64,000 nt of DNA from Zychaea mexicana (GCF_025766255.1 NW_026516790.1:56511-120510), one strand, 5' to 3'. Shown: positions 11,160 to 23,243, counted from the first letter of the stretch. Program-made: numbers and translations. Notes: generated from the sequence alone by a model not told the origin.

Positions 11160-13150
11160 CTATAGTATAGGAGCCGAAACTCATAAATATCTTTATTATG
11201 TACAGCCTTAATCAAAAGATACATAAAGAGTAGAAAGGAACCTAGAAACAATGCTGGCAATGTAATGTTTAAAATTGCTACTCGTCATTTATCACACATT
11301 GCTAGTTTTTGTTTAGAGGTACATTACATATATAAGGTAAAATTAAATGTTATAAAGGGCAATAATTTCAATAGGATTTTTTTTTTTAAATTAAAAGGAA
11401 TATTGATAAATAATTATAATTTGGAATAAAAATATAATTTTGAATTAATAAAAAATATAAAATTAGTATAAAAATTAAATATAAGAATTAAGGTTATTAT
11501 TTAAGTAAAAATAGAACTTAAAATATAGCTCTTGTTAAATATTAAATTTTGAAAAGCCACACATAAAGAAATTAAAGAAGCCTTGCACAGCAAAAATTAA
11601 TCATATTTAAAGTCCGCTGGTGTAACATAGCTATATATAAAAGAAAGTATAAAATCTTGAGGTCCACCAAAGTCCACCTGGGTCCACCATTTTTTGAAAT
11701 CCCGATAGCAGGACCACAGTGATATCCAGTGATATCATTGGTTATACCAAATGATATCTGCGAATATCAATTGTTGGGGACTGTTTTTATAAGTAGAGCC
11801 GTAGACCTGCTTGCTATTAATAAAAGAAGAGCTTAGTATCTTTAGAATAATTACAGAAAACCTTCAAAATGCTTTAAATGAACCGGGCATTGATTCTATG
11901 TATTCAATGTCATCTGAGATTGCAGAATAAGTTTTTTAAATTGTGCTGTTCTTAATGAATGAGCTGCTCTAGGTCATGTAACGTGTATCATGCTAGCTTC
12001 ATACAGCAACTGTACCACTCAAAGAGCCTACATTTTAGTGATCTCTCCAATACTTTCAATGTTAGATGACAGTGATATGGATGCCATGGTGTAGCAAAAC
12101 TATTACACTCTAACATACACATAGATCCAACATCAGTGTCTACACTTCAGTCTAACCCTATCTTTCTTCTGTCTCATCAGGTACCTTGTTGATAGCTTTC
12201 AAAAAGCATTGGTATAGATGGCACATTGATTCAGTGGATTGGACGGTATACGCTATTCTATCTATGCTTGAGATATTAACAATGTTTTCTCTCCTTTCCT
12301 GTACTTTGAACATGTAACAGACACTAGGTAGAGATAGCTAGTGTTGTGTAGGAACATGTCATATCTTGTTCCTTTCTTTGCCTGACTGATGAATAACAGC
12401 AACTTATTGCTGCCATTGCAACGATTATAAAACCACTTTGTAACCGCTATCGACCGATGAACTAACTATAAGCAGTTCTAATGACTATCCTTCCTTGATA
12501 ACTGCTCAAGATTTATGTATTCACAATGCATTTTGACAGCGGAAGGTGCGAAAAACCAGCGCAACATCTGTAGCAGTACGAACATTTTTGAGAGAAAAAC
12601 TAATCTACATCGCCTTCATTTAAACAACATACTTCTGTTCCCAGTAATACATTATCGCCATGCTGCTAACTATGTATCGTTCGTAATATACATAGTCGTC
12701 TCAAGTGTCCATTATTAAATTACTAAAATTAGAGCCATATCCAGTACTGTGTGTATATATATAGTCTAATTCCTACATCTTAAGCTCTGCATCAAGTGCA
12801 ACTAATTTATCAAATGCATTTCATCATACTTCAGAAAACGTATTATAATAAGCATTTCCTATTCAAAACCATTGACAATCATTTTTAGGACAGGCCTTGT
12901 GAGCCCACGAAACAAAAGTTATCTATTCTTTGAAAAAAAAAGGGCCAAACAAGGCCACGAAACAAGCAAAAGTTAAAAAGAAAAAAAGCGAGGCAAAAAC
13001 CATCATGGCCTACAGACCACAACATGAAAGTAATACAATAAAAGAAATATGGCCCAGCAAGTCCAATGTTAGAAAGTTGAAAAAAAAGTGTGTCAAAGTG
13101 AAAGCTAGTGAGTGAAAAAAAGGACAAGATGGTGAAATGGATATACAAAA
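11160..13150. other. Intergenic region without a recognisable gene
   Basis: 11160-11600 is AT-rich and non-coding. At 11660-11690 GTCCACC occurs three times in about 30 bp. 11715-11770 holds a cluster of GATATC-type words (TGATATCCAGTGATATC, ATGATATC, AATATC). 11800-12880 shows no supported frame. Around 12900-12976 the phrase CCACGAAACAA..AAAGTT appears twice about 50 bp apart, just downstream of the decayed Crypton. I see no RNA gene. Confidence 0.5.
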
Positions 13151-13153
13151 AGT

Positions 13154-14860
13154 TTAAAGTGTATCAAAAAAACATAAGTCTTTCGATAGTGAATCTAATG
13201 AGGTCATGCCGACAGCGAGATAGTGCCTATGTATAGTGTCCAACGCTTCTGGTACTCTCTCTTGCATTCCTTTTCTTTCGATATAATCTTGAACTTTCCG
13301 AATAATCGCTCGTCTTCTACGAAACCATTTGCCGTCTGAATCACTTTTTCGCCATGCAGTTTTGTACACTTCTTCCATTCTAATCATAGACAAGCCGCCA
13401 TTCCAACCGTCAAACCATTCAGTCCATAATTGTGGGACTGTTTGGACGTTTGTGCGGTTCATGGATGGATATATGGGCTATTGTTGTTGGGGGTGATGAT
13501 GATGGTGATGTGTTGGTGCTGATGCTGCTGACGATGTTGGCGCTGGTGCTACTGACGACGACGACGAAGATGATGATGGCACTGGTGCTGCTGATGGCAG
13601 TGCCACAGTTGCTGTTATGGTGGATGTGAGGGAGGAGGACGAAGACGGGAGCGAAACTGAGCCCCAACCTTCCTACTGGTGTTGTTGTTGCTGCTGCTGA
13701 CCTACCAAGTTGAGCGTGACGCTCAAGGACGCTTGTCTGCTGGCGATGCGGTCCCAATGCTGTATAATATCTCCTATGCGATTTATGTTTGGTGCAAGCT
13801 GCGCAAGTGCTTCCAGAGTAGGTATGGTATTAGAGAAAGATTGTACGATGCGATTGGTGTCTTGTTGCTGAGCAGTGATTTGGTGTTGTATTTGTTGTTG
13901 CAAGATGGCAAGTCTATTTTCGATGATCAGCACGGATCAGTGGGCTCTTCGTTGTTTTCAAGTGCATGATTCAAGTTACTATTTTAAAATAATAATTAGT
14001 ATATAAACGAAAGACTGTAGTCCACTAGTACATACCGTTCAAATTCCAATTACAAAAAATCACGGAACAAAGGATCTTGCCACAAATGATGACCTGGATA
14101 GTGCTTTTTCATCAAAACTGAATCTTGCAAAAATACAACACACAAAAACGAATCAGCCGTGCACGAGTCTTCCACTTGTTTGGCATCTAGTAACGCCCGC
14201 CAGCGATCGACTTCAAGAAACACCTTCTTGCAAAGCTCAAGGGGTGGTGTAATAGTAGCTCTAGGTAAGTAGAATTGGCCAGCCTTTCTAGTGAATCCTG
14301 TCATGGTCCACAAGATATCATGAGGCAAATTGATTAGATAACTAGTCGATAAAGCAGAATTATTCCAACGATCTAATCGCTGGATAGACTCTTCGCTCGT
14401 TCCAGATATCTCTGCCATGCGTACTGACGAACCCCCCATAGTGTGACTGACCACTTTACTATGAATACCGACTGATATGAATGCTTCTAAAATACACTCG
14501 CGATGACGATCATACATAATGGGCTGCATATTGCAATCCCTGCCTCTGATGAGGTTGATGTCGAACAAATCTCAATTGCTTTGGAAACAAGGGAATGCCT
14601 CACCAGCAACGTGCCACCGATAAAAGAGATAAAAGGAAAGCATAATCAAAGGACAGATAATAACATTGGCGTTACGCATCGCAGCAGCAAACTCCACACA
14701 GCCCTCTTGGTTTGTTTTCCCCTACTTAAGCACCATCACCAATGCATGACATTCAGTGACACACTCGCGCTCAAGAAGTAATGTTTGTAGATCGGCAAGT
14801 TCCATCATACGAACGCTTTCGCCCCGTAGAAGTACATAGTGTTACAAGGGGCCAGATTAA
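13154..14860 (-). pseudogene. Crypton tyrosine recombinase, decayed copy
   Basis: Paralogue of the Crypton gene at 55.4-57.6 kb. Read from 14860 downward: the first catalytic Arg in LRGESVRMMELADLQT (about 14820), then MRNANVIICPL and FYLFYRWHVAGEAFP (about 14620), then 14568-14050 with GGSSVRMAEISG and the Tyr region STSYLINLPHDIL. The HxxR box is degraded: the second Crypton has HAGRKSG where this copy has HTMGGSSV. A Gln-rich coiled-coil exon (13933-13673) and a Ser/Thr/Val-rich linker precede the C-terminal GCR1_C-like domain (13462-13154: TVPQLWTEWFDGWNGGLS). Stops lie at about 14745 and 14588. The N-terminus beyond 14860 is missing. Confidence 0.78.
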
Positions 14861-15351
14861 ATAAAAAAACAGATATATACCCTATGGCACCTCCAACTGC
14901 CACATTCGGTAGTTCTGTGCAGAAATTTACAAAGCAACCTGGTATGCAATTGGGAAAAAAAAGTTGATGCATGAAATCATATAGTGGATGTCACTGCATC
15001 CTTTGTGAAGGCATTAGCTTCCTCAAGATAGTCCCCCTCAAAAAGATAGTCCCCCTCAAAAATATTTCTTTATACACAGTCCCTTCATCATCCTTTTTCT
15101 GGGGGATGAGGATTGCCATGCATCAATACTACGCGGCTATGCAATGACCATATATGATTTTAATCTATCTCCTTAATTTTTTGCATATACACAAACTATA
15201 GAGACAGCAGAAAAGAAAAGCAAAAAAGCAACTAGATCCCCTGATGCATTGGCGTCCTACTATTAGTTGTCTAGCTGTTAGTTGTTTATTGATTTTGTTA
15301 TAGTTAGTAAGCCTTTCCTAACCGGTATAGCTATTAATGGCCGATATAATT
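14861..15351. other. Non-coding spacer with short tandem duplication
   Basis: No gene is visible. GATAGTCCCCCTCAAAAA is tandemly duplicated at about 15026-15061. The string TTAGTTGTCTAGCTGTTAGTTGTTTATTG at about 15266-15294 is a weak direct repeat. The AT content rises toward the orphan gene at 15352. Confidence 0.4.
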
Positions 15352-16203
15352 TTAATCAGAATCATCACTATCTTCATCTTCACTTCTATTTTCATATGTA
15401 TATATCTGACTATATTCAATGATTAACGTCTGCATTTGCTCTTGACATATTTGCATAATATCATCCCTATTTGTTTCTTTTGCTTTTATTAAATCAATAT
15501 AATATCTAAAGTATGAATTAAAGAACCTTTTATACTTATATTTTTCCTTTTCAAGTTTTAAAATAAGTTCATCAATAAAACTACAATTATAAGTATCATT
15601 TAATTTATCCATACAGGGCTTACATGCAATCATACACATATATTCACCCTCACCTGATTCACATTCATCGTTATCTGAATCACCCTGTGAGAAATCTGCA
15701 CCAGAGGTGTTATCATCTAACATTGCATCGGAAATATGAGGATTTGAGGATTGCTGAGAATTTGATTTTTCAGCATATGTTTCTTTTGTCTGTGTATTTG
15801 AAATATGAGGAATTTCAATTTGCTGAGAATATCGATTTTTGGCAACTATTTCTTTTGGAGGTAATGTATCGGGATTTTCATAGTATTTCTCATATTTATA
15901 TAATTTTTCCTTTAGTTTTACATTCTCCTTTAATGTTTTCTCTTTATTTTTTTTAATAGAAATAGTATCTCTTTCATTATTCGCTTTACTTAAATTATTT
16001 TTAGATGACTCTTTTTGTTTTTTTGATGCTTTATGTTTTATTAATAATTTATTCTTTTTAATATTATAATTTATATCATACTTTTCATAAATCGTTTCTT
16101 CAGCAAATTCTTTAATGTTTATATTATTATTACTTAAGAATATACTTAATTTATTGGTATCAAGGACGATTTTGTCATTGTTGAATGTGATTATGTTGTT
16201 CAT
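15352..16203 (-). CDS. AT-rich orphan gene, probable second gene of the G-type element
   Basis: Uninterrupted 283-residue frame from ATG 16203. The first 25 residues are Asn/Ile-rich, then a long Lys-rich, probably coiled-coil stretch (about 55-105), a Ser/Thr/Gln-rich linker, an acidic patch (DSDNDECESGEGE, about 175) followed by a possible metal site (CMIACKPC), a helical segment (about 210-265) and an acidic end (EDEDSDDSD). I do not recognise the family. The upstream DNA (16204-16283: TTTATTTTTATAT..A-run..TTCAATTTTTAC..GTATGCA) matches the region upstream of the second gene of element G2 (39578-39660). That ties it to the same AT-rich transposon family. No accompanying DDE gene remains beside it. 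Confidence 0.55.
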   Translation of the reverse strand: MNNIITFNNDKIVLDTNKLSIFLSNNNINIKEFAEETIYEKYDINYNIKKNKLLIKHKASKKQKESSKNNLSKANNERDTISIKKNKEKTLKENVKLKEKLYKYEKYYENPDTLPPKEIVAKNRYSQQIEIPHISNTQTKETYAEKSNSQQSSNPHISDAMLDDNTSGADFSQGDSDNDECESGEGEYMCMIACKPCMDKLNDTYNCSFIDELILKLEKEKYKYKRFFNSYFRYYIDLIKAKETNRDDIMQICQEQMQTLIIEYSQIYTYENRSEDEDSDDSD

Positions 16204-16593
16204 GTTTAATATTATGAGGTTTTATTTTTATATAATAAAAAAAATTCAATTTTTACTTTTTCAAAATCTTTAAATGTATGCATGCCAAGACATACACGTA
16301 TAATTTAATTTTATGAAAATTATTTTGGTTACACCAACTTATTGTGGCTATTCGTCCAATTGGTACTAATAAACCAGAGCATAATTATTATAACCTCGAC
16401 TGGTCCCTATTATTGTCGGTGCATTATGTCAAAGATAGCAAACCCACATAGGGAAAAGTGCAGGACAATGACTATAGTAGCAACTAGAAAAAATACTAGG
16501 GAAAAACTTAAGGGTGCACTTGAAAGAATATAAGCGGTTCAGTGCTGGTACTGGCTCCTCGCTAATTTGTCTTCATTTCATTTTTCTTTCATA

Positions 16594-19500
16594 ATGCAGT
16601 GTGATCGCAACGAGCCTTTTATTACGTGTCTTTGCACGCGGTGTTCTTCGGCTGGTGGAGGCTATCTAATGGTGAGCCGCAGAATACGCGAATATCACCG
16701 AAACCGCAATTTTGACCAAGCCAGAGACAGAGTATTGATTCATAATAATAAATTATATGGTAAACCACTAATTTATTTATTATTCTTAATACTGTCAAGC
16801 GTTCTAAAAAAATCTAACTTCATTGATTTTTTATTGAACTGGGCGTCGTCGTACCTCCTAGCCTATGTTAAATTAATTATAAAAGGGTATAACTCTTTAA
16901 AAGGTTTAAAAAGGTTTATACAGAACCTAAACCTTTCAAGGAATTAAAAAAAATAAAAAAGAAACATCTTAAACATTTCAAAAATAAAAAAATTATAATA
17001 TAATTTTTTATTTTTCCTAAATATGTTTAAACAAGGATATAAGTTTAATTAATAAAACCTTTTAAGGATTTACAGTTAAGGATTAAGTCCCATAGGCACT
17101 CGCACAATGGTACTTTAACAGAATCGTCTCATAGTATTGAAATGTCATAAGTCTCATTATTATATACTGTATATACAGTAAGTGCTATTGTTGTTGATAT
17201 TGAGAGCACTTTACTGCAAGAAAATCCATCGTCATCCTCATCACCTCTAGGTGACAATCTCGATATGGATATAGACATGATCGATGATTCTCCCTCCTCC
17301 CCTGGTATGACGATGATGTGTAAATGCAATAAACATGGGGATAGACGATTTACTATCTTTGAGTAAATAGATACCGTTACAGGCTGCCGTTTCACACCTT
17401 TTTCTGCCGAGGACAATGTGTTCTCGCTTTAAGAAACAGACGATTCTGAGAGAGATCTCGACGATGATCTTGTTGTCAATGCTGACGATGTTGAGTATGG
17501 CGATGATGAAGCCAACATTGGAAATGGCAATATCAAACAAGGTTGGTTTTGCAAAGAACGGTTTTATTGTACGAAATGACAGAAATTAATGCCTTTTTTC
17601 CGAAAAAAAGACACTTACCTTGATCTTCCTCCTCCTCCTACCGTCCCTCAGCTTCATACTTATCCGCATCCATTCATCTTTGTCATTCTTTTCCTTGTGT
17701 TGTTCCAATTACACTTCGTCTCGGAGCATCTGTCGTGCATGATCATTGACTTTTGTATTCTACTTCTTAGTGATCTGCAACCCAATGTTTCTATTCCTAG
17801 CTCACTTGCAACTCTCCGTCGCCTTACTGGCTTCTCTGTGCTGACCGACTGATTACGCATTTATGTGTGCTGCTCTCGTTGTCATAGCCTGTACCTTTTA
17901 TCTGACCCTGACTGCCCGACAACATGCACCAACGATGACATCCATTATGGTAATTTGTGCGGCAATGCATTGTTCAAGATCAGTGGCAATCGAAGGGTTC
18001 CCATAAAGGTGAATGCGTACCAGCCCTTATCTGTGAGTATCGAGAGGCTTTTTATGTAACCAGGATTTGAAGCAAAGATCGAAGAATGGCGAGACTGCAG
18101 ATGAGTTGCGGACACATTTTTTGACATCTTTGATGGTGATATATGGTGAGAGTTTTGAGACGGTGATGGCAGACCTTTTGTTGAGCAGCTTCAATCCCTA
18201 TTGTTGACGTTGAATGTAGACTGGTTCGGCCCATTCCTAAACTCAACATACTCATGCGGTGCCATTTACTTATCTGTCAACAATCTTCCCCGGTCCGAGC
18301 GCTTCAAGACTGAAAATGTCATTCTCGTTGGTGTTATACCGGGCTCACGAGAAGCAAGTACCTCGGACATGAATCATTTTCTCCGTCCATTAGTTGATGA
18401 ATTGTTGGAATGGTACAATGGCAAATTGATCAGGACGTGTGAGCACCAACAAGGAACATTGGTCCGCTTGGCCTTGCTCATCAATGCTTGTGATATCCCT
18501 GCTGCACGTAAAACAAGCGGCTTCACGTCTCATGCCAGCCTTTGTGCCTGCTATAAATGCGATTGTCGATTTAATGTTTTTCCGGCCACGACCAACATCA
18601 ATTACTCCGGATTCGACGTCGAAACCTGGGCATTGAGGACGTACGAGGGAAATAGAGCCTGTGCTGAGCAGTGGCGTGCTGCGCCGACGATGACAGCAAG
18701 GCGGTCGCTTGAACGTGAGAATGGTACACGATGGTCCGAGCTGCACCGACTTCACTACTTTGATCCAGTCCGTTGCACGATCATCGATCCAATGCACAAT
18801 CTGTTCCTTGGCACGACAAAGCGGATGACCAAAATATGGATCGATTGAGAACTGCTCACAAGAGCCGACTTAGAGCAAATGCAAGTACTCGCAAACGGCA
18901 TCGTCCTCCCGCCCGATTATGTTACCTTGAAGCGTAAAATCGAAAGTGGTTTCTCATTCATGACCGCTGACGACTAGAAATCGTGGTGCATCGTGTACTC
19001 GCCTTTAGTGCTCGATGGCCATCTTCCGTATATGTATCTGCAAAACTGGTTGATATTCGTGGATGCATGTCGTTTGTTGGTTAAGCCGTCAATAACTATG
19101 GACGAAATTGCAAAAGCAAGCACTCTGCTCCAGCAGTTTTGCACCGGTTTTGAGCGACTGTACGGCGCGGAGGAAGTCACACCTAACGTGCACCTCCACA
19201 TGCATTTGGACGCAACGATTGAAGATTTTGGACCCTTGTATGCGTACTGGCTCTTTTCTTTCGAACGATACAACGGGTATCTAAAGGAGATTGATACCAA
19301 CCAGAAGGATGCTTTTGAGGTGACGTTCATGAAGAAGTTCTTACAGAAGACCGGAGCTCGCGATTTTGTCCGATCGTTTGAAGCCCTCTTCGAAAATCGC
19401 CAACACCATTTCAGCTTTCTGAATGCTTTTCTGGACCTTGTGCAGCCGATCCCACAAGCCGTCAATGTTATGCAGCATCAGTTCGATGTCCATGCGTTTC

Positions 19501-20120
19501 TGGCTTTGTCCACCGATGTTAGAGCTACTTCTGTCACAGGAAGCGAGCCGCTACCGCCAGACGCATATCCTTTGGACTACGGATGGATAGCATATATGCC
19601 TGCTCAACTGTATGATTTCTTATTCGAATTTTACTAAGTAGCATATGGTGTGCCTTTCCGTCGCCATAACCAAGCTGGTGATGGGCAAGGTTTTGTCAGT
19701 GATCAATACTGGAAAATCAAGACGATAACAATGATGGGACAGACTTACCGCAGTACCGAGGCGCGATCGCGACGGGGTGCATATGCGCAGGTTCTCTTCC
19801 ATACTGACGACCATGGGGAAGTAATGGCTTGGCCTTGCGAAATCCAGTTTTTCTTTCGCCATAAGCAGCTTGTTCACGGTCAGCAGACCGAGCATATTTT
19901 TGCGTACGTCCGTTGGTACGGCATCCACGGAGACAACGACGGCCAATGATTCTCAGACTCTTTTATTGAAACTTGGTATAGTCGGTTTCGAGCTCCAGCG
20001 TGGGATTGCATTCTACTAGTTCATCGTTTGTATGGACAAATCGCTGTCGTAAAACTCGGCGCACAGTCAAGCACAAACGCACGAACAGTTGTTATCCCTT
20101 TGCCAAAAAAAATGTTGGTA
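16594..20120 (+). pseudogene. Plavaka (Tnp2/CACTA) transposase, copy A
   Basis: The first exon (ATG 16594) carries a Cys cluster ITCLCTRCSS typical of Plavaka N-termini. Acidic exons follow at about 17215-17305 (DNLDMDIDMIDDSPSSP) and 17395-17540, then a hydrophobic/His segment (about 17660-17840). The core runs from about 17860: LTLNVDWFGPF (18205), KTSGFTSHAS (18510), RWSELHRLHYFDP and IIDPMHNLFLG (18735-18810, the hallmark D box), MHLHMHLDATIEDFGPLYAY (19197-19250), SFERYNGYLKEIDTNQKD. The C-terminal block ends ARTVVIPLPKKM (about 20110). Stops: TGA about 17850, TAA about 18057, TGA 18846-18848, TAG 18975-18977 (Trp in copy D), TAA about 19635, TGA about 19947. It is a decayed copy. It converges with its accessory gene at 20484-21540. 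Confidence 0.85.
16741..17095. repeat. AT-rich insertion with hairpin core, third relative of the 318-bp repeat
   Basis: Lies inside the first intron of Plavaka copy A. The segment 16790-16856 (TTAATACTGTCAAGCGTTC to GTCGTCGTACCTCCTAGCCT) matches the core of the repeats at 2061-2378 and 53764-54084. The hairpin is at 16801-16839. The flanking AT-rich parts are not similar to the other two copies. The right end resembles the AT-rich G-element ends (TTAAGGATTAAGTCCC, about 17075-17090). The borders are uncertain. Confidence 0.5.
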
Positions 20121-20483
20121 TATCATCCCACTCTTTGCTTTTCCTCTTTTTCTCGTCTTTTTCGTTTTAAAAATTCTTCTTGACATACGCTTTCCATACA
20201 AAGTACGATTATGATTTGTTTCTAGGGGCTGCGGTTGGGAAGAGCAAGTAGCCTTTTCACCAGCATTTGCAAGTTATCAGTTTATGGTGCGAATGTGAGT
20301 AAGTGTAAGAAAACAACGCGTGGATAATATGAAAGGTGAAAAGGGAAACCGCGTTTTTTTTTCAAAGTGGCTGAAAAATAAGTTGTGCCATCAGTACCCC
20401 CAATTGCAACATCACTGTGTTTGTGCCCACCCCAAACCCACACGGCATACAGCCATGCGACCATTTTATTCTTTTTATTAATT

Positions 20484-21540
20484 TTAAACATCTTCTACCC
20501 AACCGGCCAGCTTCTCACAAGCGCTGTCAGGCAAGGCGACAGGATCAACACCATCCACTCTCGTCAACTTGTTGGCCTCAGTAGCAGGACTGTTCGCATC
20601 TAGATACTGTAAAAACAAATTGGCCTGCAAACAGTTTGTCAAAATCTCTGCCAAAGAAGCCACGACGAACCATTCCAAAATACATACCCTTTCATTGCGC
20701 CATTGCTGCTTACGGACCACAACGCGCTTCCCTACTTCACCAGTGTATTCACCGTCCGTCTCTTCTTCAGACATAAACTCAACTTGGAGTAATGCCTCCC
20801 CTCCTGGGTAGGACGCCTCCAACTGGACCTGATGCCGTCGAAAGACTGCAAGACGTCGCTTGAACTTCTACTCAACATATATCATGAGACTAATACTAAC
20901 AGCATACATACTATATCTATTACCATATGACGACGACCATTGCGGCGGTTGATCACCTTTCTTCGTGCTGCACGCTCAGCTGACTGACGATTACTCGTGC
21001 GCGTATTGTCAAAGTACATGTACACCTTTTTGGCCAGTTCATCATACGTGATTTCAAACTGACCGAGGCCTAGTACGTACTCGATGATACTGGCATGAAC
21101 GCTACGGTTATGGGTGCTTCGAAAACCTTCGTTCCAATGAAAGCCTTCCTCTTTCAAAACGTTGTGATGATGGCGTATCGCATCCTTTATATAATTATAT
21201 CAGGATATCATGCTAATTACTTCCATTAAGAAGATGTTATCAACTTTCTTACAGAAATATCTGGTGCATGGGTCATTTGCGCTCCTTGGCCATGAGTACT
21301 GACCACAGCTAGGTTATCCGCAACTTGTGTTGCTGCTTGTTGTTGCACCTGCACCTGTCGAGCAACCACGTTTGCCATAGCCTGCAGTTGGTGTATTGTG
21401 TGGCGCGATGTGCCTCCAGCGTTCTTATACGATCTTCCATCACCAACATGGCATTGGCAGAATTTTCCCACTCAACAGCAGCCCGACGTTCTTCGATGCG
21501 TTGCTGTCTGGCAGCATTGCGTTCTCCTATTGTGGGCATC
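20484..21540 (-). CDS. Plavaka accessory gene, copy A
   Basis: Spliced gene convergent with transposase A. Exon 1 (from ATG 21539) is a charged/Gln-rich coiled coil (EERRAAVEWENSANAMLVME) followed, across a frame change or short intron, by ANVVARQVQVQQQAATQ. Exon 2 (about 21157-20930) is a small helical domain (WNEGFRSTHNRSVHASIIEY, DELAKKVYMYFDN) ending in an Arg-rich stretch (AERAARRKVINRRNGRRH). Exon 3 (about 20870-20690) has YPGGEALLQVEFMSEEETD and QQWRNERV. Exon 4 ends ACEKLAGWVEDV. The same order of parts occurs in copies C, D, E and F, so I infer a conserved second Plavaka gene. The function is unknown; DNA binding by the basic domain is plausible. Confidence 0.6.
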
Positions 21541-21659
21541 TACACAGTATTTCAGTATACAGCACTCAATGACTATATGGTCAATGCTACTTATTTACAC
21601 TTACTATGTAGTAGTGTGGATTGAAGGTGTGGATAAGGTAAGTTCTATTGGGATTAATT

Positions 21660-23243
21660 AATTGGGGGACGTTTTTATAGGGATACACAATGATCCTATG
21701 TAGGGTGGTGATGATGGAGTTGTGGACAGCAGGAACTTGTCTAAATGACTTTTTTTTTAGATTGATATTTTCCCTAACTGCATGAATTGGTTATTCTGTC
21801 TCTTCTTTTCCCTTTTTTCTTCTTTTCATACTTCCACGTCGTATTTTATCACCTACCATAAATCTTCTTTTTCTATGATAAGAATCTATGAAACAAGGTC
21901 ATTTTCTATTTTTCACATACTTTGAACTTTGTACTGATGATGTTCTTTTAATCACTAACTGCATTCTTTATGAATCTTCAAAACATCATCACTGAGTTAC
22001 AAGGAAACGGTGTAAGCTCTCTCTCCTCTTTTTATAGTCTTTTCTGATGGTTGAGAGGTTCAGATACTAATAGTCCCTTATATTTTATTTGCCTACGCTT
22101 TCAACTATCTGAAGCTGTTAGCATTTATATCTTCTTATTCAGAGTCTTTGTTTGCACCTGACTGTTGCCACACAAGTAGCGCTATCTGTAAGTATACTTT
22201 CTTTCTATCTTCATTTCTACTTTTTTTCTCTTTATGTATCTCGCCTCTTAGACATTGCTGCTGAGTTCTCCTCTTACGATTTGGCCCTCTTATTTTTGCT
22301 AATCGCCTTGCTGTAGATTAGCAATTCTTTGTTGTCATGCCAATGCCGCCCCAGCACACCAGCCAATATAGCACTTCCCTTTAGAATAGAAATTTTTGCT
22401 TAGTTTCATCTCTATAGTATGTTTTTATTTGTAATAATCGTCAATCAATTTTTAATAATAAAACTGGTTTCGATCAGCCATAACACGTAATTTCACGGTC
22501 TAAAAAATAATTATACAACCAATTGCCTTGCTGCTTTGGTCAGTATGCATGTAAAGAAGTACATTAAAATATGCGATGCAGATCTCTGTTGCGAATTTGA
22601 CTGCACCTAGTACCCAATCCATATGTAATGTGATATAGAACCCAACCACTACTGCATACATGATATCAAAAACCCCCATTTCCACGTACATGCATGAGCA
22701 AATTATCAAGTGGTAAAAAACAGCTTGATAATAACAATTGAAGCTGTTTCTGCATAATTATCAAGCTGTTCAAAAACAATGTGATAACTACATAGCAAGC
22801 TATTATCAAGCTATTATCAAGCTGTTTTTAACCACTTGATAAAAGCCTACACACCCAGTGTGAGGGGATATTGTTGTAGTAAAATTGACCGGCCTTTAAT
22901 TATTCCATTTAGACGGCGCAATACTTTTGCTAGACAACAAACAATCACAACAGAATACCGCCGCGCTAGAATATGTTGACAACATACAAATGAGCACACA
23001 AGCAATGAGTAGAAGGCGGGACGCGACGGCATCGTAATTATATCATATTATAGAGTTGTATCATATGGCAAACACTGAGGCACTTTTTTAGAAAAAGATT
23101 ATAAATAGCCATGCTATCATAAGCAATAAAAAGTATCTTTTAACAACCCTCTATTCTCTGATTACCCTTTTTTCCTATCCTTTCTCATTGGCTACGCATC
23201 CACCCACCAAAAAGTGACTGGACACTCGACAAAATGACGCTAT
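21660..23243. other. Non-coding region between Plavaka A and tRNA-Asp
   Basis: 21740-22480 is T- and C/T-rich with no supported frame. 22703-22842 is a short inverted-repeat element, listed separately. 22843-23243 shows no gene. A run of six A at 23246-23251 lies downstream of the tRNA on its own strand (a T run there) and could be its Pol III terminator. Confidence 0.5.
22703..22842. mobile_element. 140-bp MITE with about 30-bp terminal inverted repeats
   Basis: The left end TTATCAAGTGGTAAAAAACA (22703 onward, continuing GCTTGATAAT) is the inverted repeat of the right end, which finishes AACCACTTGATAA at 22842. Arms are about 30 bp with one or two differences. The interior repeats the word ATTATCAAGCT several times. 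There is no open frame. The target duplication is unclear because the flanks are A-rich. The superfamily cannot be named from this copy. Confidence 0.7.

Noticed and set aside
11773..11880. TGTTGGGGACTG at 11773 looked like the start of an LTR
   Set aside because: No matching CA end, no second copy and no primer-binding site or retroelement gene nearby.
13432..13629. Plus-strand frame rich in Leu/Val/Met
   Set aside because: Antisense of the Ser/Thr/Val-rich linker of the decayed Crypton, caused by GTTGCTG-type repeats.
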